Below are positions 41,814-50,703 of a stretch of DNA of 64,000 nucleotides, piece after piece. Position 1 is the stretch's first letter, and the number at the start of each line of letters is the position of its first letter. The stretch comes from Streptomyces sp. PKU-EA00015. GTDB taxonomy: Bacteria; Actinomycetota; Actinomycetes; Streptomycetales; Streptomycetaceae. The notes under the pieces are model-generated. The model worked only from the letters and a program-made list of their open reading frames with translations, ran no database searches and was not told the DNA's origin. Position numbers and translations under genes: made by a program. The stretch spans positions 180,050 through 244,049 of the forward strand of contig NZ_JABZEE010000008.1 of assembly GCF_013387495.1 (NCBI RefSeq). Direction: 5' to 3'.

Positions 41814-43343
41814 GTGGCAGCAGCAGAAGTCTGGAGTGTCGACCCCCGAACCGGGAAGCAGCGCGAACAGGTTGCGGTGGAAGCCACAGCCGAGGAGGTC
41901 GACACCGCGGTACGAGCCGCGCACGCCGCCCGCGCCGCACTCGCCGACCGCACGGTCCGCGCGGCCTTCCTGCGAACCGCCGCGGCACTGCTCGACGGCG
42001 CGGGGGACCGCCTCGTCGAGGCGGCCGACGCCGAGACCGCGCTCGGCCCCGTACGCCTCACCGGGGAACTGGCCCGTACCTGCTACCAGCTGCGCGCCTT
42101 CGCGGACATCGTCGACGAGGGCGCCTTCCTCGACGTGATCATCGACCACCCGGACGACACCGCCACACCGCCGGTTCCCGACCTGCGCCGCTACAAGGTG
42201 CCGCTCGGCGTCGTCGCCGTCTACGCCGCGTCCAACTTCCCCTTCGCCTTCTCCGTGCCCGGCGGCGACACCGCGAGCGCCCTCGCCGCGGGCTGTCCCG
42301 TCGTCGTCAAGGCCCACCCCGACCACCCGGCGACCTCCGAGCTGGTCGCCGCCCTCCTGCGCAGGGCGGCGGCCGGGCACGGCATCCCCGAGACGGTCGT
42401 CGGCCTGGTCCACGGCTTCGACGCGGGCGTCGAGCTGGTGAAGCACCCGCTGGTCGCGGCTGCGGGCTTCACCGGTTCCGTACGCGGCGGCCGCGCGCTC
42501 TTCGACGCGGCGGCGGCCAGGCCCGTCCCCATCCCCTTCCACGGCGAACTCGGCTCGCTGAACCCGGTCGTGGTCACCGAGGCGGCCGCCGCCGAGCGCG
42601 CCGAACAGATCGGCACCGGCCTCGCGGGCTCCATGACGCTCGGCGTCGGGCAGTTCTGCGTCAAGCCCGGTCTGGTGTTCGCGCCCGCGGGCCCGGCAGG
42701 GGACCAGCTCGTCAAGACGCTGACCGACGCGGTGAGCGACACCGCCGCGGGCGTCCTGCTCGACCACCGCATGCGCGACAACTTCGTCGCCGGAGTCGCC
42801 GAGCGCGCCGCCCTGCCGGACGTGGACACCCCCGTGACCCCCGGCGCCGGCTCCGAGCACACCGTCAGCCCGGGTTTCCTGAGCGTCCCCGCCGCGCGGC
42901 TCGCCGCGGACGGTGCGCACGACCTCCTCCTGGAGGAGTGCTTCGGACCGGTCACCGTCGTCGCCCGCTACGACAGCCACGACGACGTCACCGCGGTCCT
43001 GTCCCGCCTCCCCGGCAACCTCACCGCCACCGTCCATCTGTCCGGCGAGGAGGCCGAGGGCAACGGCAACGGAGCCTCGATCCTCGCCGAACTCACCCCG
43101 CTCGCCGGCCGCGTCCTCGTGAACGGCTGGCCGACCGGTGTCGCCGTCGCCGCCGCCCAGCACCACGGCGGCCCCTACCCGGCGACCACGTCCACCTCGA
43201 CCTCGGTCGGCGGCACCGCGATCGAGCGCTGGATGCGCCCGGTCACGTACCAGACCACCCCCGAGGCGCTGCTGCCGCCGGAGCTTCGCGACGACAACCC
43301 GCTCGGCCTGCCCCGGCGCGTCGACGGCCGCCCCGAGCACTGA
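41814..43343 (+). CDS. Aldehyde dehydrogenase, probable alpha-ketoglutaric semialdehyde dehydrogenase
   Basis: A 509-aa NAD(P)-dependent enzyme. Catalytic Cys282 is in GQFCVKPG, general base Glu245 in FHGELGSLNP, Asn141 in AASNFPFAFS and the cofactor Lys166 in VVKAHPDHP. The block NFPFAFSVPGGDTASALAAG is characteristic of ketoglutaric semialdehyde dehydrogenases, which end oxidative pentose, sugar-acid and hydroxyproline routes at 2-oxoglutarate. GTG at 41814 has AAGGA upstream; ATG at 41787 has no spaced ribosome binding site. An IclR gene stands opposite. Confidence 0.88.
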   Translation: MAAAEVWSVDPRTGKQREQVAVEATAEEVDTAVRAAHAARAALADRTVRAAFLRTAAALLDGAGDRLVEAADAETALGPVRLTGELARTCYQLRAFADIVDEGAFLDVIIDHPDDTATPPVPDLRRYKVPLGVVAVYAASNFPFAFSVPGGDTASALAAGCPVVVKAHPDHPATSELVAALLRRAAAGHGIPETVVGLVHGFDAGVELVKHPLVAAAGFTGSVRGGRALFDAAAARPVPIPFHGELGSLNPVVVTEAAAAERAEQIGTGLAGSMTLGVGQFCVKPGLVFAPAGPAGDQLVKTLTDAVSDTAAGVLLDHRMRDNFVAGVAERAALPDVDTPVTPGAGSEHTVSPGFLSVPAARLAADGAHDLLLEECFGPVTVVARYDSHDDVTAVLSRLPGNLTATVHLSGEEAEGNGNGASILAELTPLAGRVLVNGWPTGVAVAAAQHHGGPYPATTSTSTSVGGTAIERWMRPVTYQTTPEALLPPELRDDNPLGLPRRVDGRPEH

Positions 43344-43381
43344 GCACCCTCCCCGAGGGCTGGTTCAGGACCTGGCCCGGA

Positions 43382-43413
43382 CGCCGGGCTCGGCGCCCCT
43401 GCCGAGCCCGGCG
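43382..43413 (+). terminator. Terminator after aldehyde dehydrogenase gene
   Basis: CGCCGGGCTCGGC (43382-43394) pairs perfectly with 43401-43413 over 13 bp around GCCCCT, 38 bases after the stop. Confidence 0.75.
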
Positions 43414-43521
43414 CCCTGTGGGCGGCCGAGGAGGCCCCGGACGGGCAGCAGCCGCATCGGCGGTCGCCGCCCATCCGCCCATCCGCGCAACCGCGCGTGA
43501 GCCGTCCGCGTCCCCCGGCAC

Positions 43522-43989
43522 ATGATCAGGAACGCCGTACCGGCCGATCTCGACGCCATCGCCGCCCTGCACGGCGAGGCGCGCGCCAGTTACTACCGCG
43601 GCCACATCGCCGACGAACTGTTCGACAGCCCCGCCGAACACGCCCGCATGCGAGAGGGCTGGGAGGCGGGCATAGGGCGCGGCGCCGTGCTGTGCGCCGA
43701 GCGGGACGGCGCAGTGGCGGGCGTCGCGGCCTCACGCGAGATCGACGGCGTCATGAACCTCACCCAGTTCCACGTCGACTCCGCACGCCGGCGCACGGGC
43801 GTCGGCACCGAACTGCACGCCGCCTGCGTCGCGTCGTGGCGGCGCGCAGGTGTGACGACGGTCCGCCTGGAGGTGTTCGCGCACAACACCCGCGCCCAGC
43901 GCTTCTACGCCCGTCAGGGCTGGTTCCCGGATCCGGACGAACCCCGCCTCGGGAACCACCTGGTGCTGCGGCTGGAGCTGAACGGCTAA
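43522..43989 (+). CDS. GNAT-family N-acetyltransferase, 155 aa
   Basis: A single GNAT domain. Acetyl-CoA motif A is FHVDSARRRTGVGTELHAAC (the R/Q-x-x-G-x-G/A pattern RRTGVG), and the end RAQRFYARQGWFPD is the usual motif B. The substrate is unknown. ATG at 43522. The last four bases overlap the end of the convergent ketopantoate-reductase-like gene. Confidence 0.85.
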   Translation: MIRNAVPADLDAIAALHGEARASYYRGHIADELFDSPAEHARMREGWEAGIGRGAVLCAERDGAVAGVAASREIDGVMNLTQFHVDSARRRTGVGTELHAACVASWRRAGVTTVRLEVFAHNTRAQRFYARQGWFPDPDEPRLGNHLVLRLELNG

Positions 43990-44906
43990 CCGTTCAGGCG
44001 GTGTTCGTGAACGCGCAGGTGGAGTGCCGCCAGGTCGAGGAGCGGCGTGGCCACGCCGTGCGCGCGGGCACGGGCGACCAGGTCCCCGAGGACGTGCTCG
44101 GCCTCGGTGGGCAGGCCGGCCACCACGTCCCGGTACAGGGACGACGAGAACGGCACGCCGCTGCGGGTCACCGTCTCCTTGGTGAAGGTCAGTTCGTCGT
44201 CCGGTACGGGGAAACCGGCCGCCGCCGACACGGCGGCGGCCTCGGCCAGGACGGCCGGGCCGAGCTCGTGACCGCCGGGGACGGCGTTGATGTCGCCGAC
44301 CGTGCCGCGCATGAGGCAGGTCAGCGCGCCGACGGTGCTGACGAACACCCACTTGTGCCACATCGCGGCGATGATGTCCGCGGGTGCGTCGCAGTCCACT
44401 CCGGCGTCCCGCAGCAGGGTGCGGGCGGCATCCACGCGGGCGGACGGGCGGCCGTCCTGCTCGCCGAGGTTCAGCAGGGCGCGCGGCGCGAGCCGCACGA
44501 TGTCGCCCTGCTCGTCGAGGGTCGTGGCGACCTTGGCGACACCGCCCAGCACCCGGCCGGCGCCGAATCGGGCGTTCAGTTCGTCGAGATGCGCCATTCC
44601 GTTCAGGAGCGGGACCACGGCGGAGCCGGCTCCGACCGCGGGCGCGAGATCGTCCAGGGCCCCGCTCAGCGCGGTGGCCTTCACGGACAGCAGCACGAGG
44701 TCGTAGGGACCCGACAGCCCGTCCGCCGTCACGAGCCGGGGAGTGATCACCTCGTCCTCGCCCGCCCCGGTCAGACGCAGCCCCCGCTCGCGCAGGACCT
44801 CGGCACGCCGCGGCCGGACGAGGAAGGTCACGTCCGTGCCGGCCTGTGCGAGGCGCGCGCCGTAGAGACCTCCGGTGGCACCGGCTCCGACGACGAGAAC
44901 ATTCAT
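43986..44906 (-). CDS. Ketopantoate reductase family protein (PanE/ApbA-like)
   Basis: A 306-aa NADPH-dependent reductase. The Rossmann motif is NVLVVGAGATGGLYGARLA, followed by LVLLSVKATAL with the active-site Lys and PLLNGMAHLDEL with the conserved Asn. The C-terminal domain has MWHKWVFVSTVGALTCLMRG. It may make pantoate or reduce another 2-keto acid; paralogues are common. It lies 46 bases downstream of the quinone oxidoreductase gene on the same strand and may be cotranscribed with it. Confidence 0.87.
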   Translation of the reverse strand: MNVLVVGAGATGGLYGARLAQAGTDVTFLVRPRRAEVLRERGLRLTGAGEDEVITPRLVTADGLSGPYDLVLLSVKATALSGALDDLAPAVGAGSAVVPLLNGMAHLDELNARFGAGRVLGGVAKVATTLDEQGDIVRLAPRALLNLGEQDGRPSARVDAARTLLRDAGVDCDAPADIIAAMWHKWVFVSTVGALTCLMRGTVGDINAVPGGHELGPAVLAEAAAVSAAAGFPVPDDELTFTKETVTRSGVPFSSSLYRDVVAGLPTEAEHVLGDLVARARAHGVATPLLDLAALHLRVHEHRLNG

Positions 44907-44952
44907 GGGACTCCTTGCGGTTGCAGTGACGTGGGTGCGGCGGGGTCGGCCC

Positions 44953-45945
44953 CTAGGGCCGGCGGATCTGGTCGGCGATGCGCAGCAGCAGCTTGCCGGT
45001 CGAGGTGCGTCCGCCCATCAGCGTGTGCGCGGCCGCGGCCTCGGCGAGCGGGAACTCGGCGGTCACCGGAAGCTTCACGGTGCCGTCCGAAACCCGGCTC
45101 AGGGCGCGTTCGGTGATCAGGCGCAGGGTGCCTGGGGAGGACTGGGCGAGCGCGAGGACGGAGAACGCGGCCACGGAGCGACCGCTTGCGATCAGGTCGG
45201 CCTGGCCGAGCTGCCACGGCTCGTCCCCGGAGGCGTTGCCGAAGGACACCAGCCGCCCGAAGGCGGCCAGCGCGCCGAGGCCGCGCCGGAGGGTGTCGCC
45301 GCCGACGGGGTCGAGGATCAGGTCGACGCCGCGTCCGTCCGTGGCGCGCAGCGCGTCGGCGGCGAAGTCGTCGCCCGTGAACACCTCGTCGTAGCCGTGC
45401 GCGAGGGCGTGTTCCGCCTTGGCGGGCGAGGACACCACCCCGTACACCGCTCCCGCGCCGGCCGCGCGGGCCAGCTGACCTGCGACGGTGCCGATGCCGC
45501 CGGCCGCGCCGTGCACGAGCACGCTCTCCCCGGCCCGCAGCCGGCCGACCTCGTGCAGCAGGGCGTGCGCGGTGGGCAGCACGGTGGGCAGGGTCGCCGC
45601 CGTGCGCGGGCCGATGCCGTCGGGCAGCCGGAAGGCCGTGGCCGCGTCCGCGACGACGACGTCCGCGTAGGCGCCGGACGGGGTCAGCGCGGCGACGGCC
45701 TGCCCCGGCCGGAATCCCTCGACGCCGGGGCCGACGGCCCGGACGCGGCCCGAGACCTCCAGGCCGGGGACGAACGGCAGGGACGGGACGCGATAGCCGT
45801 CGGAGCGGGCCTTGAGGTCGGCGAAGTTCACGCCCGCGTAGGCGGCGTCGACGGTGATCTGTCCCGGCCCCGGTTCGGGGACCTCCGCCTGGACGAGCCG
45901 CAGTACCTCGGGTCCGCCGAACTCTGTGATCCGGATCGTACGCAT
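44953..45945 (-). CDS. NADPH:quinone oxidoreductase-like (MDR superfamily)
   Basis: A 330-aa medium-chain reductase without catalytic zinc. It has YAGVNFADLKARSDGYRVP (quinone reductase signature), the nucleotide-binding VLVHGAAGGIGTVAGQLARA, and LDPVGGDTLRRGLG. The chosen ATG 45945 has AAGGGTGG upstream. It is divergent from an ArsR-type regulator with repeated GAACACT sites between them, suggesting induction by a quinone or electrophile. Confidence 0.9.
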   Translation of the reverse strand: MRTIRITEFGGPEVLRLVQAEVPEPGPGQITVDAAYAGVNFADLKARSDGYRVPSLPFVPGLEVSGRVRAVGPGVEGFRPGQAVAALTPSGAYADVVVADAATAFRLPDGIGPRTAATLPTVLPTAHALLHEVGRLRAGESVLVHGAAGGIGTVAGQLARAAGAGAVYGVVSSPAKAEHALAHGYDEVFTGDDFAADALRATDGRGVDLILDPVGGDTLRRGLGALAAFGRLVSFGNASGDEPWQLGQADLIASGRSVAAFSVLALAQSSPGTLRLITERALSRVSDGTVKLPVTAEFPLAEAAAAHTLMGGRTSTGKLLLRIADQIRRP

Positions 45946-45972
45946 GGCGGGGCGCCACCCTTCGACGAGACA

Positions 45973-46026
45973 AGTGTTCAATGGAAAGCGAACACTCGGA
46001 GTGTAAGATCGCGGTCGAACACTCGG
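45973..46026. promoter_or_regulatory. ArsR-type operator region: inverted plus direct repeats
   Basis: AGTGTTC (45973-45979) and GAACACT (45990-45996) are inverted with a 10-base spacer. The 11-mer CGAACACTCGG occurs twice, at 45989-45999 and 46016-46026. TAAGAT (46004-46009), a -10-like box, sits between the two direct copies. The whole is in the 103-bp divergent region of the ArsR and oxidoreductase genes. Confidence 0.65.
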
Positions 46027-46048
46027 CAAGAGGATGGAGGGGAACGGC

Positions 46049-46393
46049 ATGCCGGACCAGTCGCCCACCGCCGGTCACCGCCCCGCGCCGGTGCACACCC
46101 ACCCCGGCGACGTGTCCGTCCTGACGGCCCTCGCCGCCCTCGCGGACCCGGTCCGCCTCCAGCTCGTCCGCGAACTGGCCGGCTCCCCGGTGTGGACCCG
46201 CAGCTGCGGCAGCTTCGACGTCCCGGTCGGCAAGGCGGCCCTGAGCCACCACTTCACGGTGCTGCGCGCGGCGGGCCTGGTCGAACAGCGCGACCAGGGC
46301 CCGAAGCGGGTCAACCGCCTGCGCCGCGAGGAGTTCGACGCACGATTCCCGGGGCTGCTGGAGCTGGTGCTGCGGCCCGACGACGAGGCGTAG
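46049..46393 (+). CDS. ArsR-family HTH regulator, 114 aa
   Basis: A compact winged-helix repressor: LTALAALADPVRLQLVRELA, then KAALSHHFTVLRAAGLVEQR (recognition helix) and the wing GPKRVNRLRREEFD. The ELCVC metal motif of ArsR is absent, but one Cys is present in RSCGSFD, so sensing may be by thiol oxidation or by a ligand. ATG at 46049 has GGAGGGG; the earlier ATG 46034 lacks spacing. It likely represses itself and the divergent quinone oxidoreductase. Confidence 0.88.
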   Translation: MPDQSPTAGHRPAPVHTHPGDVSVLTALAALADPVRLQLVRELAGSPVWTRSCGSFDVPVGKAALSHHFTVLRAAGLVEQRDQGPKRVNRLRREEFDARFPGLLELVLRPDDEA

Positions 46394-46515
46394 CGGAGCC
46401 CCGTCCTCCACTCCTGCGCCTCGTCCGGAATGGGGCGGCGTCCGTGAGCGTTGAGCCTGCCGCGGAGGTGGCCTCCGCATGCCCCGAGCCGCACGACCTG
46501 GAGTGATGAGAAGAC

Positions 46516-47226
46516 ATGCGCGTCGAGATCTGGAGCGACATCGCCTGCCCCTGGTGCTACATCGGCAAAGCCCGCTTCGAGAAGGGGCTCGCCGCCTTCG
46601 CGCACCGCGACGGGATCGAGGTCGTGCACCGCTCCTTCGAGCTCGACCCGCGCCGTGCCAAGGGCGACACCGCCCCCGTGATCGACATGCTCGCCGCGAA
46701 GTACGGGCGCACCCGCGAGGAGGCGCGGGCCATGGAGGAGCACGTCGCGTCCAACGCCCGTGCGGAGGGCCTCGGTTACCGCACCGAGGGGCGCGACCAC
46801 GGCAACACCTTCGACATCCACCGGCTGTCGCACCTCGCCAAGGCCCGCGGTCGTCAGGACGAGCTCCTCGACCTCGCCTACCGGGCGAACTTCGCCGAGG
46901 AGCGGTCGGTCTTCGACGCCGACGTCCTGATCGCGCTCGGCGTCGAGGCGGGGCTCGACGAGGACGAGGTGCGCGCGGTCCTGGCCGACGAGAGCGCCTA
47001 CGCGGACGACGTACGGGCCGACGAGCGCGAGGCCGCCGAGCTGGGCGCGACCGGGGTGCCGTTCTTCGTCATCGACCGGCGCTACGGCGTCTCCGGTGGG
47101 CAGCCGGCGGAGGTCTTCACACAGGCGCTGGAGCAGGCGTGGCAGGGCCGGGCGCTGACCCCGCTCGGCGCCGACGACTCCCCGGCCTGCGACGCCGACG
47201 GGTCCTGCGAGGTCCCCTCCGCCTGA
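46516..47226 (+). CDS. DsbA-family oxidoreductase (FrnE-like)
   Basis: A 236-aa cytoplasmic thioredoxin-fold protein. The CPWC motif is at residues 11-14 (SDIACPWCYIGKARFE), and the cis-Pro region is ATGVPFFVIDRRYGVSGG. FrnE proteins are 2-hydroxychromene-2-carboxylate isomerase-like disulfide oxidoreductases. No signal peptide. The C-terminus has two further Cys (ACDADGSCEV). It is convergent with a GNAT gene. Confidence 0.9.
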   Translation: MRVEIWSDIACPWCYIGKARFEKGLAAFAHRDGIEVVHRSFELDPRRAKGDTAPVIDMLAAKYGRTREEARAMEEHVASNARAEGLGYRTEGRDHGNTFDIHRLSHLAKARGRQDELLDLAYRANFAEERSVFDADVLIALGVEAGLDEDEVRAVLADESAYADDVRADEREAAELGATGVPFFVIDRRYGVSGGQPAEVFTQALEQAWQGRALTPLGADDSPACDADGSCEVPSA

Positions 47227-47254
47227 CGCCGTTCCCGGTGCCGCAGGCCGGCTC

Positions 47255-47743
47255 CTACAGGGGCCGTACGAACGCGATGCCCGGCCGGCCGTCCAGCACG
47301 AGCTCGCCCGTGGCGGTGAAGCCGGTACGGGCCAGCACCGCGCGCGAACCGGCGTTGTCCACCGTGGTCACCGCCCGCAGCTCGGTCAGCCCGTACTCCG
47401 CCGCCAGCGCGCAGACCTCTCGCACGGCGGCGGTCGCCAGCCCGCGGCCCGCCGCGCTCCTCGCCACGCGGTAGCCGAGCTCGGCGCTGCCGTCGGCCAC
47501 GTCGACGAGGTTGACCCGGCCCAGCACCCGCCCGTCCTCGTCGACGAGGACGTGGAAGTGGCACAGTCCGGTCGCCTGTTCGGCGAGCAGCGCCGCGTGC
47601 CGCTCGTCGAACCGCGCGAAGTACTCGTCGCCCCGGTCGGGAACCGACGCGGCGAAGTAGTCCCGGTTCTCCCGCTCGAACGCGAGGAGGGCGGGGGCGT
47701 GATCGGCACGGAGGCGCTGGACGGCCGGAGTGAGTGCGGGCAT
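47255..47743 (-). CDS. GNAT-family acetyltransferase (RimJ/RimL-like), 162 aa
   Basis: The pattern LRADHAPALLAFERENRDYF at the N-terminus, ELGYRVARSAAGRGLATAAVREVC (acetyl-CoA motif with RSAAGRGLA) and DNAGSRAVLARTGFTATGEL match RimJ/RimL-type acetyltransferases. The target is unknown. ATG at 47743 lies 75 bases from the divergent class V aminotransferase gene. Confidence 0.87.
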   Translation of the reverse strand: MPALTPAVQRLRADHAPALLAFERENRDYFAASVPDRGDEYFARFDERHAALLAEQATGLCHFHVLVDEDGRVLGRVNLVDVADGSAELGYRVARSAAGRGLATAAVREVCALAAEYGLTELRAVTTVDNAGSRAVLARTGFTATGELVLDGRPGIAFVRPL

Positions 47744-47818
47744 GACAGGACCGTACCGGCCGGGGCCGGTGTCCGGGGCGTTGTTGACCGGGCGTCCCGA
47801 TCATCGGAGGGTGGCCCC

Positions 47819-48877
47819 ATGGAGAGACTTCACGCCCTCGGCGGCGGCGAGTTCGCACCCGCGTCGACGTACCTGAACACCGCGGTGTGCGGGCTGCTGC
47901 CGCGCCGCACGGTCCGCGCGGTGACCCGGCTCGCCGAGGAGCTGGCCGAGGGGCGACCGGGCGGCTCGGGGGAGTCGGGCGCGGTGGACGCCACGCGCCG
48001 CTCGTTCGCCCGGCTCACCGGCGTGGACGAGGGGCGCGTCGCCGTCGGCGGCTCGGTCTCGGTGCACGTCGGGCTGATCGCCGCGTCGATGCCGCCGGGT
48101 GCCGAAGTCCTGTTCCCCGAGGGGGAGTACGCGTCCGTCATCACCCCGTTCACGGTGCGCGGCGACCTGAAGCTGCGGTACGCGCCGCTGGAGGCGCTGG
48201 CCGAGGCCGTGCGGCCCGGGACGGCGCTGGTGGCCTTCTCGTCGGTGCAGTCGGCGGACGGGAGGATCGCCGACCTGGCCGCCGTGCGGTCGGCCGCGGC
48301 CGCGCACGGCGCCCGTACGCTGCTGGACGCCAGCCAGTCGGCGGGCTGGCTGCCGCTGGGCGCGGGGGAGTGGGACTTCACCGTGACGGGTGGCTTCAAG
48401 TTCCTGCTGTGCCCGCGGGGCGTCTCGTTCCTGACCGTGACGGAGGAGGCGCAGGACGCGCTGGCGCCGCTGCACGCGGGCACGTTCGCGGCCGAGCGAC
48501 TGTGGGAGACGACGTACGGCCCGATCGACGAGCTCGCGCACTCGGCCCGCCGCTACGACGAGCCCCCGGCCTTCCTCGCCTACCACGGCGGCGAGCAGTC
48601 GCTCGCGCTGCTGGAGGAGATCGGCATCGACGCGGTGCACGCGCACGTGGTGGCGCTGGCGCGGCGTTTCCGGGCGGGCCTCGTGTCCCTCGGACACGAC
48701 CCGGTGCCGGGCGACTCGGCGATCGTCGCGGTCCCGGGCCTCGGCGCCCGCGCGGCGGAGCTGGCCGCGGCGGGCATCGTCGTCTCGGCGCGGGCGGGCC
48801 GGCTGAGGGCGGCGTTCCACCTGTACAACACGGGCGAGGACGTGGACCGCGCGCTGGAGCGCATCGGCTCGCGCTAG
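47819..48877 (+). CDS. Aminotransferase class V-fold PLP enzyme
   Basis: A 352-aa protein. The N-terminal YLNTAVCGLLPRRTVRAV and RTLLDASQSAGWLPLG (Asp and Gln contacting PLP) match class V enzymes, and TVTGGFKFLLCPRGVSFL holds the PLP Lys. The order and motifs resemble isopenicillin-N-epimerase-like and cysteine-desulfurase-like relatives, but no desulfurase Cys loop is evident. Substrate unknown. ATG at 47819 has GGAGGG upstream. It is convergent with the MarR gene, with 10 bases between. Confidence 0.87.
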   Translation: MERLHALGGGEFAPASTYLNTAVCGLLPRRTVRAVTRLAEELAEGRPGGSGESGAVDATRRSFARLTGVDEGRVAVGGSVSVHVGLIAASMPPGAEVLFPEGEYASVITPFTVRGDLKLRYAPLEALAEAVRPGTALVAFSSVQSADGRIADLAAVRSAAAAHGARTLLDASQSAGWLPLGAGEWDFTVTGGFKFLLCPRGVSFLTVTEEAQDALAPLHAGTFAAERLWETTYGPIDELAHSARRYDEPPAFLAYHGGEQSLALLEEIGIDAVHAHVVALARRFRAGLVSLGHDPVPGDSAIVAVPGLGARAAELAAAGIVVSARAGRLRAAFHLYNTGEDVDRALERIGSR

Positions 48878-48887
48878 CGCGCGGCCC

Positions 48888-49397
48888 TCACGCCTGCGCT
48901 TCTCCGCAGTCCGCCGTCTCGGTGCACAGGCCGGCCTCGACCTTGCCCAGCAGGCGGGCCAGTTCCCTGCGTTCGTCCGGGTCCAGGCCGGCCAGCGTCT
49001 GCTCCTCCAGCGCGGTCCAGGCCGCCGACATGTCCGCGAGCAGGGCGCAGCTGCGCTCCGTCGCCTCGACGACGACCGCGCGGCGGTCGGCGGGGTCGGG
49101 GCTGCGGCTGACGTGGCCCGTCTGTTCCAGGCGCTGGAGCATCTTGGTGACCGTCGAGGGGTCCAGCCCCACTTCCCTGATCAGCTCCGACTGCCGTACC
49201 GGGCCGGCGCCCCACAGGCGCATCATCAGGAACTCCTGGCCGGGGTACAGGTCCAGCTCCCTGAGCAGCTTTCCCGCGGCGATGCGGTGCAGCCTCGCCA
49301 CCCGGGACAGCGCGTGGCTCACGGGGCCGCCGCGTGCGGCGTGGGGGAGCGCTTCGCTACAGGCGGCGTAGCCCTGCGTCTCGGGCGCGGCGGACAT
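48888..49397 (-). CDS. MarR-family transcriptional regulator
   Basis: A 169-aa winged-helix regulator: LYPGQEFLMMRLWGAGPVRQ, SELIREVGLDPSTVTKMLQR (recognition helix), and the wing SPDPADRRAVVVEATE. I chose ATG at 49397 with GAGGAGG five bases upstream over GTG at 49415. It is divergent from an old-yellow-enzyme gene and probably represses it, relieved by an electrophilic ligand. Cys residues at 13, 119, 158 and 164 could serve redox sensing. Confidence 0.9.
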   Translation of the reverse strand: MSAAPETQGYAACSEALPHAARGGPVSHALSRVARLHRIAAGKLLRELDLYPGQEFLMMRLWGAGPVRQSELIREVGLDPSTVTKMLQRLEQTGHVSRSPDPADRRAVVVEATERSCALLADMSAAWTALEEQTLAGLDPDERRELARLLGKVEAGLCTETADCGEAQA

Positions 49398-49485
49398 GGC
49401 GACCTCCTCGGACACCCCCTGGGGGCTGCGACTGCGGCGGCGGGCCGGTCCGGCCCGTGTTCACGATGCTGTCACAGATATTACC

Positions 49486-49540
49486 TTGGTCGGCCAATGA
49501 ATGAGGTACAGTGACCTCGCCCTCGTTAGTTGGCCGACCA
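49486..49540. promoter_or_regulatory. MarR-type operator pair in a divergent promoter
   Basis: TGGTCGGCCAA (49487-49497) and its exact reverse complement TTGGCCGACCA (49530-49540) are 32 bases apart. Each is itself nearly palindromic (TTGG-N4-CCAA). TACAGT at 49507-49512, a possible -10 box for the reductase gene, lies between, and the first copy would cover its -35 region. Confidence 0.65.
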
Positions 49541-49559
49541 CATAAGTTTGGGGACGATC

Positions 49560-50630
49560 ATGACCACCGCATTCGACCCGATCCGCCTCGGCGGCAGGCA
49601 GCTCGCCAACCGCATCGCCATGGCCCCGATGACCCGCAGCCGCGCCCACGGCCCCGGCCTGACGCCCACGCCGTCCGTCGTGGAGTACTACGCACAGCGC
49701 GCCTCCGCCGGCCTGATCGTCACCGAGGGCATCCAGCCCTCCGTCGTCGGCCAGGGCTACCCCGACACACCCGGGCTCCACAGCCGCGAGCAGATCGCCG
49801 CCTGGCGCAAGGTCACCGACGCCGTGCACGCCGCGGGCGGCACGATCTTCGCCCAGCTCATGCACGCCGGCCGCATCGGCCACCCCGTGCTGCTGCCCGA
49901 CGGCCTCGTTCCGGTCGGCGCCTCCGCCGTCGCCGCGCAGGGCCAGGTCTTCACCCACGAGGGCCCCAAGGACTTCGTCACCCCCAAGGAGCTGAGCGCC
50001 GAGGAGGTACGGGCGACGATCGCCGACTTCGCCGCCGCCGCGCGCAACGCCGTGGAAGCGGGCTTCGACGGGGTCGAGCTGCACGGCGCCAACGGCTACC
50101 TGATCCACCAGTTCCTGGCGCCCAACACCAACCTGCGCACCGACGAGTGGGGCGGTTCCGACGAGAACCGGATCCGCTTCGCCGTGGAGGCGGTCAAGGC
50201 CGTGGCCGACGAGATCGGCGCCGAGCGCACCGCCATCCGGCTCTCGCCCTCCAACCCGTACAACGACATCGAGGAGCCGGAGCCCGAGGCCGTCTACACC
50301 GCCCTCGCCCAGCGGCTCGAACCGCTCGGGCTCGCCTACCTGCACCTCATCGAGGCCACCCCCGACCAGCGGGAGCTCGTCCAGACCCTGGGCAAGCTGT
50401 TCGGCGGCACGGTCGTGCTCAACCCGGCCACCGACGGCCCGACCGGCCCGGGGGAGCTGGCCCTGATCGAGGACGGCGTCGCCGACCTGGTCTCGTACGG
50501 CGCCCTGTTCCTCGCCAACCCCGACCTGCCGGCCCGTCTCCGGGCCGGCGGGCCGTACAACACCCCCGACCCGTCCTCCTTCTTCGGCGGCGGCGACCAG
50601 GGCTACATCGACTACCCGGCCCTCGTCTGA
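49560..50630 (+). CDS. Alkene reductase of the old yellow enzyme family
   Basis: A 356-aa FMN TIM-barrel reductase for electrophilic alkenes (enones, nitro compounds). It has NRIAMAPMTRSRA, TIFAQLMHAGRIGHP, the substrate-binding GVELHGANGYLIHQFLAPNT (His-x-x-Asn) and RTDEWGGSDENRIRF, all hallmarks of NemA-like OYEs. The ATG at 49560 follows GGGGAC. It is controlled in all likelihood by the divergent MarR protein. A strong terminator follows. Confidence 0.94.
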   Translation: MTTAFDPIRLGGRQLANRIAMAPMTRSRAHGPGLTPTPSVVEYYAQRASAGLIVTEGIQPSVVGQGYPDTPGLHSREQIAAWRKVTDAVHAAGGTIFAQLMHAGRIGHPVLLPDGLVPVGASAVAAQGQVFTHEGPKDFVTPKELSAEEVRATIADFAAAARNAVEAGFDGVELHGANGYLIHQFLAPNTNLRTDEWGGSDENRIRFAVEAVKAVADEIGAERTAIRLSPSNPYNDIEEPEPEAVYTALAQRLEPLGLAYLHLIEATPDQRELVQTLGKLFGGTVVLNPATDGPTGPGELALIEDGVADLVSYGALFLANPDLPARLRAGGPYNTPDPSSFFGGGDQGYIDYPALV

Positions 50631-50645
50631 GCGGCCGGACACGCG

Positions 50646-50686
50646 GGCGGGGCCGGTCTCCGGAGGGGGAGGAGACCGGCCCCGCC
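50646..50686 (+). terminator. Strong terminator after the alkene reductase gene
   Basis: Two perfect 16-base arms (50646-50661 and 50671-50686) with a 9-base loop begin 15 bases after the stop. Confidence 0.8.
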
Positions 50687-50703
50687 GTGGTCGGGGTGTC
50701 CGG

